A stretch of 38,044 nt of DNA from JBCCQH01 sp039024435 (GTDB taxonomy: Bacteria; Bacteroidota; Bacteroidia; J057; JADKCL01). Below the pieces are notes generated by a model that ran no database searches, was not told the origin of the DNA, and saw only the letters and a program-made list of their open reading frames with translations. Below, piece after piece: positions 16,263 to 23,207 of the stretch. Made by a program: the position numbers and the translations under genes. How positions within the stretch are numbered: position 1 is the stretch's first letter; each line of letters begins with the position of its first letter. The stretch covers positions 1-38,044 of the forward strand of contig JBCCQH010000074.1 in the NCBI GenBank assembly GCA_039024435.1, in the 5' to 3' direction.

Positions 16263-16995
16263 GAAAAATATTGTATTTATCGTGGGTATTTTCTTGCTCT
16301 TGATGGCCCATCCCGCGACCGGCTTTGCTGAGGGAGTTGATGAGCGTTTGACGCGTGCCGACCAAGCATTTGAACAGCAACAATATACGGATGCCCTGAG
16401 CGGCTATGAGGCGATTTACGGCGAGGGCTATTTCAATGAAAAAATGCTCTACCGGCTCGCATTCATGCACGAAAATTTAAAGAACTACCCGGCGGCGATT
16501 TACTACCTGAAGAAAGCCGCGCAGGAATTTGGCAATGAATCCAGTGAGGCGAAGATCAAGCAAATGATGCAAATGAACGGTGGAACGCGGCTGTTTTCGG
16601 CGGATGGCTGGGATGCATATTTGCTGTTTTACAACCGCTACGGCACCTTGCTCTGGATTGGGTTTGCCATCGTGGGTTTGGGAATGGCGGCGACGCTTTT
16701 TGTGCCCAAACGCTCGCCCAATAGCTTGCGGAGCGTAGGGTTGATCAGTGGATGGACATTGTTTGCGGTGGTGGGGATATTCCTGCTGCACCACTTGGTT
16801 CGCAGTCCTCACCGGGCAGTATTGGTCGAGAAGACCTCGTTTTACGATTTTCCCAGCTACGCTGCGAATTCATTTTCGAATGTATTCAGCCTGGGCGAAA
16901 CGGTGGCGGTAACCGACGAAGAAGACATCTGGTCTTTGGTCGAAGCTGGCGGTCGGGAATTTTGGGTTCCGCGGCGGGTGCTGCGTGATCTCTGA
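16255..16995 (+). CDS. TPR-like membrane protein with C-terminal SH3-like segment
   Basis: 246 residues from the ATG at 16255. An ATG at 16246 is also possible, but the purine run AGGGAG at 16239-16244 is better spaced to the second one. Residues 1-24 form a signal sequence (VFIVGIFLLLMAHPATGFA). Residues about 28-90 hold a TPR-like helix pair (ADQAFEQQQYTDALSGYEAI, NYPAAIYYLKKAAQEF). Two membrane helices follow (TLLWIGFAIVGLGMAATLF, GWTLFAVVGIFLLHHLV) and then a bacterial SH3-like end (LGETVAVTDEEDIWSLVEAGGREFWVPRRVL). This TPR-TM-SH3 layout resembles BatE-like proteins of Bacteroidota, but no Bat operon is present, so the role stays open. The nuclease gene follows after 23 bases. Confidence 0.8.
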   Translation: MSKKNIVFIVGIFLLLMAHPATGFAEGVDERLTRADQAFEQQQYTDALSGYEAIYGEGYFNEKMLYRLAFMHENLKNYPAAIYYLKKAAQEFGNESSEAKIKQMMQMNGGTRLFSADGWDAYLLFYNRYGTLLWIGFAIVGLGMAATLFVPKRSPNSLRSVGLISGWTLFAVVGIFLLHHLVRSPHRAVLVEKTSFYDFPSYAANSFSNVFSLGETVAVTDEEDIWSLVEAGGREFWVPRRVLRDL

Positions 16996-17018
16996 GGCAC
17001 CATCAAATCGCAATTGCT

Positions 17019-17933
17019 ATGAAAATTTTTTTGTTGCTGATCGTTCTGGGGACGCTGCCCGCACCCGTGCGCGCCTGGTGGGACACGGGGCACATGACCG
17101 TTGCGGCCGTGGCGTACACGCGCCTTACCCCGGCGGTCCGCACCTGGGTAGACGAGTTGATTCCGGTGCTGACTGCGCATTATTCGGGGACCCGCAATTT
17201 CATCGAAAGTGCCACCTGGCCCGACGACATCAAGAACGACGGGGTCTACATCTACAGCGCGCTGCACTACACCAATATCCCTTATAATCCCGACGGCGTC
17301 GCCCTGCCCGCCCATGCCCAGCCCGAAATCAATGTGGTTTCTGCGATCAAGACCATGGCCATCATCCTGCGTTCGCGCAAAGCAATTGCTTTAGAAAAAG
17401 CCCGTGCTTTGGCCTTTTTAGTCCACTTCGTGGGCGACATTCACCAACCGCTACACACCACCAGCATGTACACCAAGGAACAGCCGGAGGGAAATCTAGG
17501 TGGAAATCGTTTCCGTTTGTCCGATTCTGCCCACAACAGTTTGCACAAGCTGTGGGACGATGGCTGCGGTTTTTTTGATCCTTGGAAGCCTCAGATCAGT
17601 CGCGAACCCTGGGGTGAGCCGACCGAGAAGGCATTGCTGGCCATCGCCGATTCCGTTGCCCGGTTGTATCCCGAAAGTGAAATGCCCGCCGCGCGGAATC
17701 TGGATCCGGTGATCTGGGCCGAGGAAGGCCACGCGCTTGCGGTCAAATACGGCTACGAGGGTGTACAATTGATCGATGGGGAGGGCATCAAAATCCCCAT
17801 CCGACCCGGCGATGATCCCTCAGCCCTTTATCTGGGAGCCGGACAAAAAATCGTGCAACAGCAAGTCGCCCTGGCCGGTTACCGCCTGGCTCGCATGCTG
17901 AATGAGATCCACGACGGCGGGGCCGATGACTAG
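17019..17933 (+). CDS. S1/P1 family zinc-dependent nuclease
   Basis: 304 residues. The signal peptide ends at Ala19, so the mature protein would begin with Trp (WWDTGHMTVA). This matters because in P1-type nucleases the N-terminal Trp binds zinc. Further ligands are visible: His25, Asp in ATWPDDIK, HFVGDIHQPLH and GGNRF with HNSLHKLWDD. The family hydrolyses single-stranded DNA and RNA and removes 3' phosphates, and in bacteria is exported, probably for nutrient scavenging. The active site looks complete and the length is typical. It likely shares a transcript with the TPR/SH3-like gene. Confidence 0.93.
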   Translation: MKIFLLLIVLGTLPAPVRAWWDTGHMTVAAVAYTRLTPAVRTWVDELIPVLTAHYSGTRNFIESATWPDDIKNDGVYIYSALHYTNIPYNPDGVALPAHAQPEINVVSAIKTMAIILRSRKAIALEKARALAFLVHFVGDIHQPLHTTSMYTKEQPEGNLGGNRFRLSDSAHNSLHKLWDDGCGFFDPWKPQISREPWGEPTEKALLAIADSVARLYPESEMPAARNLDPVIWAEEGHALAVKYGYEGVQLIDGEGIKIPIRPGDDPSALYLGAGQKIVQQQVALAGYRLARMLNEIHDGGADD

Positions 17934-18020
17934 GCGTTCTTCGCCTGCGCTCCCCCATCGTGTCCCCCGGTTCATGCCATTGTTCTCGCAGACTCCTAAA
18001 ATCACTCCCCCAAAAAGTAA

Positions 18021-18071
18021 GTTCCTCTGATCCGGGCGGCTGGCAACGGCTCACCGCCCCATCAGAGGAAC
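18021..18071 (-). terminator. Long hairpin between convergent genes
   Basis: GTTCCTCTGAT (18021-18031) pairs exactly with 18061-18071, and an inner stem GGGCGG (18034-18039) pairs with CCGCCC (18054-18059). On the minus strand the stem is followed by TTACTTTTT, so it probably ends the 18108-19070 transcript. It lies between convergent stops (17933 and 18108) and may act in both directions. Confidence 0.65.
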
Positions 18072-18107
18072 TGGCTCGTCACCCCGCAAGAGAGAATTGC
18101 CGCCCGC

Positions 18108-19070
18108 TCAATTGCTGCCCGAAGTCGCGGGGAGTGCCCGCTTCTTCAGTTCCCGCGCCGCTGCATTGTAGTCCTCGTTGAGTTCAGTGTTGCGGGCATT
18201 GAACGAAGTGATGAATCCATTTACGAAGTCCACGTCTTCCTTGGTGCGCTGGGGATTGGTCAGAACACCGTGAACCCGCTTGTACTCGTTGTGGGCGAGG
18301 GCACCGTACCACGTGATCAGTTCCAAGGCGGCATCCCGAAATCCGGTGTACCCATTCAGGCCTTTGTCGCCGGCAAACGGATCGGCTTCTACCGCCGCGA
18401 TGAGAGCAGTCCGCTGCTTTTCCATCGCCGGATAGTCATTTGCCTTGAGGGCCAACAGCCAGGCCTCATTGACCTGCGCGACTGGGAGGTACTTCACGTA
18501 GACCTCGCGGCTGTAGATGTTGGCTTCCAAAATGCGGTCAAACTGGTCCTGCTTGCCATTTTCGTAGAGAAGCAGATTGTGTTCCTTGGCAAATTTCTCC
18601 TGGGCGGCCCGGAGTTCCAAGCCTTGCTGTTTCAATTCCTTTTCGACCTCTGCCTGAAGCTTGAAGTACTCTTCGAGTTGTTTCAGCGAAGAACCGCGAT
18701 TCGTCATCATGACTACGATTTTTGCGTACTGTTCGATGTGCAATTTGCGGTAAAAGGAAAATACCGAAACGGATTTGTCGCGGAGCTCGGCGTTCTCTTC
18801 AAAGGGCGCCAGGTTGCGCAGCCGCCGCAGGGACAGTTCAATTTCCTTGAGGACATCCTGCCGTTTGGCGTCCTTGACTTTTGGATCCTGCGAATTGACC
18901 AGCACCGTGGAGAAGTCGATGAATTCCTGCCCGATTTTTTCTTGCTCGTCGACGATGTACTTGACGTACGTTCCGGGATCGTCGGTCGTGAATTCAGTTT
19001 GGGCGACCAGCGCGGGGGTCGGGGCCAAAAGTAGCAGCAGAACGATCAGTTGAGTCAGCGTTGTTTTCAT
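18108..19070 (-). CDS. Exported helical protein of unknown function (possibly LIC11966-like)
   Basis: 320 residues from the ATG at 19070. The frame extends to 19103, but this Met begins the signal peptide MKTTLTQLIVLLLLLAPTPALVAQ. The mature protein is mainly alpha-helical and highly charged, for example QLEEYFKLQAEVEKELKQQG and YVKYIVDEQEKIGQEFIDF, without Cys or a catalytic motif. The general look recalls the LIC11966 family of surface proteins, but this is only an impression. A TAATTTTC box at 19106-19113 is a likely -7 element, and the hairpin at 18021 a likely terminator, so it is monocistronic. Confidence 0.75.
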   Translation of the reverse strand: MKTTLTQLIVLLLLLAPTPALVAQTEFTTDDPGTYVKYIVDEQEKIGQEFIDFSTVLVNSQDPKVKDAKRQDVLKEIELSLRRLRNLAPFEENAELRDKSVSVFSFYRKLHIEQYAKIVVMMTNRGSSLKQLEEYFKLQAEVEKELKQQGLELRAAQEKFAKEHNLLLYENGKQDQFDRILEANIYSREVYVKYLPVAQVNEAWLLALKANDYPAMEKQRTALIAAVEADPFAGDKGLNGYTGFRDAALELITWYGALAHNEYKRVHGVLTNPQRTKEDVDFVNGFITSFNARNTELNEDYNAAARELKKRALPATSGSN

Positions 19071-19105
19071 CTTGGGTATTGCATTGGATTGAATGCCATT
19101 CAATG

Positions 19106-19113
19106 GAAAATTA
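19106..19113 (-). promoter_or_regulatory. Possible -7 box of the helical exported protein gene
   Basis: TAATTTTC on the minus strand differs from TAnnTTTG at one base and lies 36 bases before the ATG. No clear -33 box was found. Confidence 0.35.
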
Positions 19114-19234
19114 ACGAAAATGGAGGTGTCACGGGAAGATGGGATGTTTTAAAAACGACGGTACGGGCATTTTGTTGTTGGGGACGGGATTGCGCAGCTC
19201 TTGGGCGGGGCAGGTTGCTCGTTGAGCCGGAATT

Positions 19235-19798
19235 TCAAAAGTGCGCCAGTTCCAGAATCTCACCCGCAGCCAGACCAGCGGCTGTGTGGGCCCCCATCCG
19301 CCAGCGCACCAGCCGAAGCGTGGGAAAGCCAACCTTGGCGGTCATCCGGCGCACCTGCCGGTTTTTGCCCTCACGCAGGGTCAAGGTCAGCCAGGTGTCG
19401 GGCACGTTTTTGCGGTAGCGGATGGGCGGAATGCGTGCGGGCAGGACCGGGGATGCCGGCAGTATCTGCGCTTCGGCGGGAAGGGTACGGTGGATTTTTT
19501 TGCGTACGCGGATGTCTACGCCGCTCCGCAATTGGGCCAGGGCGGTTTCCGGGGGAATGCCTTCGACCTGGGCGTAGTACTCCTTCTCGATGTTCTGGCC
19601 CAGCCAGTACTGATTTTGCTGGGGATCATTGGTGAGCAGTAGGAGCCCCTCGCTGTCCTCGTCCAGCCGACCGACCGGGTAGACATCCCGCGGAAAGTCG
19701 TACAATTCACCCAAGGTACGTTTGCCGCCCACCGGATCGGTGAACTGGCTGAGGACCTGGTAAGGCTTGTAGATGAGGAAGTAGCGGTAGCGGGCCAC
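19235..19798 (-). CDS. rluE: RluE-type 23S rRNA pseudouridine synthase
   Basis: 187 residues. The catalytic motif of the RsuA/RluB/E/F family is VGRLDEDSEGLLLLTND with Asp46. Other family marks are the start YFLIYKPYQVLSQF and LREGKNRQVRRMTAKVG near the end. The short length without an S4 domain fits RluE, which modifies U2457 of 23S rRNA; assignment to RluE rather than RluF-like relatives rests on length and the start motif. It lies 21 bases downstream of kbl on the same strand and is likely cotranscribed. Confidence 0.88.
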   Translation of the reverse strand: MARYRYFLIYKPYQVLSQFTDPVGGKRTLGELYDFPRDVYPVGRLDEDSEGLLLLTNDPQQNQYWLGQNIEKEYYAQVEGIPPETALAQLRSGVDIRVRKKIHRTLPAEAQILPASPVLPARIPPIRYRKNVPDTWLTLTLREGKNRQVRRMTAKVGFPTLRLVRWRMGAHTAAGLAAGEILELAHF

Positions 19799-19819
19799 AG
19801 TGCGCAGGTGACGGTCCGA

Positions 19820-21016
19820 TCAGTTCAGGACGCCGAGTTCCCGGCCCACTTCGGTAAAGGCCGCAATCGCGCGGTCGAGGTGTTCCTGGTCGTGGGCCGC
19901 ACTGAGTTGTACCCGGATCCGGGCCTGTCCCTTGGGCACGACCGGATAGAAAAATCCGATGACGTAAATGCCGCGGTCGAGGAGGGCATCGGCCATTTTC
20001 TGGGCCAGGGGCGCATCGTAGAGCATGATCGGCACGATGGCGTGTTCGCCCGGCTTGATGTCGAATCCGGCGGCGGTCATCTTCTCGCGGAAGTAGTGCG
20101 TGTTCCACTCCAATTTGTCGCGCAGTTCGGTGCTGCCACTCAGCAGGTCAAACACCGCGATGCTGGCCCCTACGATGGCCGGGGCCAGGGTATTGGAAAA
20201 CAGGTAGGGACGAGAGCGCTGCCGCAAGAGGTCGACGATTTCCTGGCGGGCGGCGGTGAAGCCGCCCGAAGCTCCGCCGAGGGCTTTGCCCAGGGTTCCG
20301 GTGATGATGTCCACGCGGCCGAGTACGTCGCAGTGCTCGATCGTGCCCCGTCCGGTTTTGCCCACAAATCCGGTTGCGTGGCACTCGTCGACCATCGTGA
20401 GCGCATTGTACTTGTCGGCGAGGTCGCAGATTTTATCCAGTTGGGCGATGGTTCCGTCCATGGAAAATACGCCGTCGGTGACGATGATTTTGTGGCGGGC
20501 GCCGGCTTCATCGGCCGCTTGAAGTTGCTTTTCCAGATCCGCCATATCGTTGTGCAGGTAGCGGAAGCGCATGGCCTTGCACAGGCGTACCCCGTCGATG
20601 ATCGAGGCGTGGTTGAGCTGATCGGAAATGATGGCGTCTTCTTTGGTGAGCAGTGGTTCAAATACGCCGCCGTTGGCATCAAACGCAGCTGCATACAGGA
20701 TGGTGTCATCGGTATGCAGGAATTCCGAGACTTTCTTCTCCAGCTCGCGGTGAATGTCCTGGGTCCCACATATAAAGCGCACGGACGACATCCCAAAACC
20801 ATGTTCGTCGATGGTGTGCTTAGCGGCTTGGATGACCTCGGGATGGGAGGACAGGCCCAGGTAATTGTTGGCGCAGAAATTGAGCACCGATTCTCCGGTG
20901 GAAACGCGGATTTCGGCGCCCTGGGGCCCGACGATGATCCGTTCTTCCTTGTACAGGCCCGCCTCGCGGATGTCGGCCAGTTCCTTCTGCAGTTGCGGTT
21001 TCAGCGTATCGAACAT
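19820..21016 (-). CDS. kbl: Glycine C-acetyltransferase (2-amino-3-ketobutyrate CoA ligase)
   Basis: 398 residues, the same length as the E. coli enzyme. It is a PLP enzyme of the alpha-oxoamine synthase family: LNFCANNYLGLSSHP near the N-terminus, MVDECHATGFVGKTGRG in the middle and the PLP lysine Lys244 in GTLGKALGGASGG. FICGTQDIHRELE and FSMDGTIAQLD also match Kbl rather than BioF. It cleaves 2-amino-3-ketobutyrate with CoA to glycine and acetyl-CoA in threonine breakdown. Threonine dehydrogenase (tdh) is not adjacent. A TAATTTCG box lies about 29 bases upstream. Confidence 0.95.
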   Translation of the reverse strand: MFDTLKPQLQKELADIREAGLYKEERIIVGPQGAEIRVSTGESVLNFCANNYLGLSSHPEVIQAAKHTIDEHGFGMSSVRFICGTQDIHRELEKKVSEFLHTDDTILYAAAFDANGGVFEPLLTKEDAIISDQLNHASIIDGVRLCKAMRFRYLHNDMADLEKQLQAADEAGARHKIIVTDGVFSMDGTIAQLDKICDLADKYNALTMVDECHATGFVGKTGRGTIEHCDVLGRVDIITGTLGKALGGASGGFTAARQEIVDLLRQRSRPYLFSNTLAPAIVGASIAVFDLLSGSTELRDKLEWNTHYFREKMTAAGFDIKPGEHAIVPIMLYDAPLAQKMADALLDRGIYVIGFFYPVVPKGQARIRVQLSAAHDQEHLDRAIAAFTEVGRELGVLN

Positions 21017-21044
21017 AGTGTGATCGGAGTTTATTGGATTCGTT

Positions 21045-21052
21045 CGAAATTA
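21045..21052 (-). promoter_or_regulatory. Likely -7 box of kbl
   Basis: TAATTTCG on the minus strand, one mismatch to TAnnTTTG, about 29 bases ahead of the kbl ATG. Confidence 0.45.
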
Positions 21053-21208
21053 CTCCATCACCGTGAAAATGAAAAGGGCGGATTGCGCCGGCCCCGACGA
21101 ATTCAATAAACGTCCACCGCGAATGGTAGGTCAGGGAGTATTTCTTGATGGTTGGTCGCACGTTGAGAGCGCGGAAATCGGCAATTCTTTGCTGGAAAAT
21201 CCGCGGGG

Positions 21209-21230
21209 GCCGCACGGCGTGCCGTGCGGC
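21209..21230. repeat. 22-bp palindrome (REP-like)
   Basis: GCCGCACGGC, two bases, GCCGTGCGGC: a perfect 10-bp stem with a 2-base loop, followed by TACGATCCTTGG. The word GCTACGAT also ends the partial gene at the left edge. No T-run follows, so it is more like a dispersed palindromic element than a terminator. Confidence 0.65.
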
Positions 21231-21319
21231 TACGATCCTTGGGTTGTAGCACCGCTTTTGCTCACTTGTTCATCGCTGCTTGCGCGTCCTAGATGCGCCC
21301 GTTGGAAATTGGAAATCAA

Positions 21320-22204
21320 TCAATTGGAAATTTTCCCGTCCGTGAATTGCTTCATTTTGCTTTCGAGCATCCGGCGGTAGCCGTCGAATTCTTGATCGTT
21401 GTCCTTGGCCCACTGCTCGCCTTTTTCGATGGCGGTTTCCATGGTTTTGCGCGCGGATTGCGTGTCGCCTTGCGCGTGCTGAAGCTCGGCCTTGACGTTC
21501 AGTGAGTACCAGGAATCGTGTAGCGCCAATGATTCGTTGATCCACTCCATGCCTTGATCGAGGCGGGTGTTCATCTCAGTACAGTACATGGCGCCGTTGC
21601 GGAGTACCCGCCACTTTTTGTCCGCTTCCGCTTCTTCCAAAGCTTTTTCAATGTTGGACCAGGCTTTTTTCTCCACGTCGACCTCGATGGGGACGGCAAC
21701 GCGTACCTTTTCCCAGGCCATCACCAGGTCGCCGCCGGCGTTGGTCATGTTTTCGAAGCTGTAACGCAGGCGCTCCACCAAGGGGCCCTCGGTCGCCGCG
21801 ACTTTAAAGGAGGCCACGTCTTCTTCGGCTTTGTAGCCGTCCACGCCCCAGTTTTCCACGCCTTGGTTGAAGGTAACCGTCCAGTCGCCCTGGCTCGGGG
21901 TTAGGTAAAAAGCGTATTTGCCAGCCGGAATTTTATTGCCCTTAACGGTGACATCGTCGCTGAATTCGACGAGCGTCGCTGCATTGGCACCTGCGCGCCA
22001 CATCACATCCCACTTTTCGAGTTCGCCCCAGATGGTCCGGCCCTTGACGCCCGGACGGGAATAGACGACCGAGACATCGGTCAGACCGATGCGCTGTTCC
22101 ACTTTCGCGGCCGGGCTCGGTTGCGGCAATTCCTGGGCGCGGCCCACCAAAGCAAAGCCTAGGCAAATGCTGAAAACGCCGATAAGTTTTTGTATCCGTT
22201 GCAT
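21320..22204 (-). CDS. Exported DUF2911 domain protein
   Basis: 294 residues. Signal peptide at 1-23 (KLIGVFSICLGFALVGRAQ). Residues about 30-170 are the DUF2911 domain: PSPAAKVEQRIGLTDVSVVYSRPGVKGRTIWG, WRAGANAATLVEFSDDV, IPAGKYAFYLTPS and FNQGVENWG. The C-terminal 110 residues are helical and TPR-like (AELQHAQGDTQSARKTMETA). DUF2911 proteins are common in Bacteroidota and their function is not known. The final codons come from an AATTG repeat, which suggests the repeat has invaded the 3' end. It is the nearest conserved gene to the NACHT region. Confidence 0.9.
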   Translation of the reverse strand: MQRIQKLIGVFSICLGFALVGRAQELPQPSPAAKVEQRIGLTDVSVVYSRPGVKGRTIWGELEKWDVMWRAGANAATLVEFSDDVTVKGNKIPAGKYAFYLTPSQGDWTVTFNQGVENWGVDGYKAEEDVASFKVAATEGPLVERLRYSFENMTNAGGDLVMAWEKVRVAVPIEVDVEKKAWSNIEKALEEAEADKKWRVLRNGAMYCTEMNTRLDQGMEWINESLALHDSWYSLNVKAELQHAQGDTQSARKTMETAIEKGEQWAKDNDQEFDGYRRMLESKMKQFTDGKISN

Positions 22205-23207
22205 ATATCCAATTGTTATTTGCGGAGGTTGGAAAATCGGCCCCGATGGCTCAAAATAGTCGATTTTTGTCCGCCCGCAGGGGTTTCGAATGCCTTAAAT
22301 CTAAAACTATTCTTACACTTATACACAACGCATCGGCAAATTTTGGGGCATAACGGGCGGCTTTTTCGTGGGGCTGACCAAACGGGAAGGCGGTTGAGAG
22401 CGGTGGACGCACGGTAGCTTGGAAGCACCTTGAGCGATTTTGATCTGGTGCAAATACCGATCCCAAGACAAGGGCGCGATGCTTCGGTCATGGTATCCCG
22501 ACCGCCGCAAATCGTGTATTGTTGGCCTTCGAAAAACGCTAGCGTCAGCGGCGGTTTAAAATCGGTTTATAAAATTTGGGATCGCAGATTTTTTGGTCCC
22601 TCAAAGCTCATCTTGGAGTCCGTAGCCCGAGCTAGGGGCGAGAAAATAGCGGAACCGGGGCGGAAAAAGATGCCGTAGCAAAATCGCAGGATTCAATTAA
22701 AACCGCCTCTTAGCGTTGATCTCAGATGGTGTCCAACCGCAGCAAGCATCCGCATCGGGGGCGCAGGATCGCAACGTGCGCGGGGCCGGGCTGGTGATGG
22801 AAGAGACCAGGTGGGGCTTCGGCATCGCGGGTTGGACCAAGATCCGACCGGACTCGGGCAACACCCTGCCCGATCCGGACGAGTTACGCGACCCGATCCA
22901 GCCCGAACTGGCCGGACGGCTGGTAGATTGGGCCCTCTCCCCCCCGAAATGGAGAAACGAAGTGAGCAACGGAATGCTCAGGCTGCCTATCGAAAATCTA
23001 TTGCACCGGCTGCTTCTCCCACCCAAGCAAATGCATCCGATGCCGGGCTTGGCGGAGTGCATCTATTTGGCGATAACGAGGCGCGGGATCACAATGAATG
23101 GCCGGACCCAAGGTGTTTGTTGACCATTTCGCTCGCCGCTCCGATTGCCTGCGTGCAGGCGACAGGGTAGCAAGAGCAGCACCTCCCCGCCCCGACTTGC
23201 TCAAGGA
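22205..23207. other. 1.0-kb stretch without a recognisable gene, downstream of the NACHT gene
   Basis: Several short frames exist on both strands, such as one on plus at 22716-23123, but none shows a family motif, signal peptide or good start context. The stretch contains the 183-bp inverted-repeat element (22535-22717). Near its right end it carries a word TTTCGCTCGC (23127 on) that returns at 26098, on the other side of the NACHT gene. It may be a decayed or non-coding boundary of an accessory region. Confidence 0.5.
22535..22717. repeat. 183-bp element with imperfect terminal inverted repeats
   Basis: The left end reads AACGCTA (22535-22541) and GCGGTTT (22551-22557); the right end, inverted, reads AAACCGC (22700-22706) and TAGCGTT (22711-22717). 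The interior has no frame of note. Size and ends are like a small non-autonomous mobile element, but no target duplication could be confirmed by eye. Confidence 0.45.

Larger units (their letters stand above)
21017..21319. other. Gene-free spacer upstream of kbl
   Basis: No gene was found. The stretch holds the kbl promoter box (21045-21052), the palindrome at 21209-21230 and the start of an AATTG/TTTCC repeat cluster (21303-21331). That cluster supplies the last codons and stop of the DUF2911 gene. Confidence 0.6.

Noticed and set aside
22535..22717. Integron attC-like site
   Set aside because: The ends have GTT/AAC-like words but the expected R and L box spacing is not seen, and no integrase or cassette array is present.
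22716..23123. 135-codon open frame on plus (MISDGVQPQQ start)
   Set aside because: No family motif, weak start context and odd composition; overlapping frames on the other strand are equally long, so coding is not supported.
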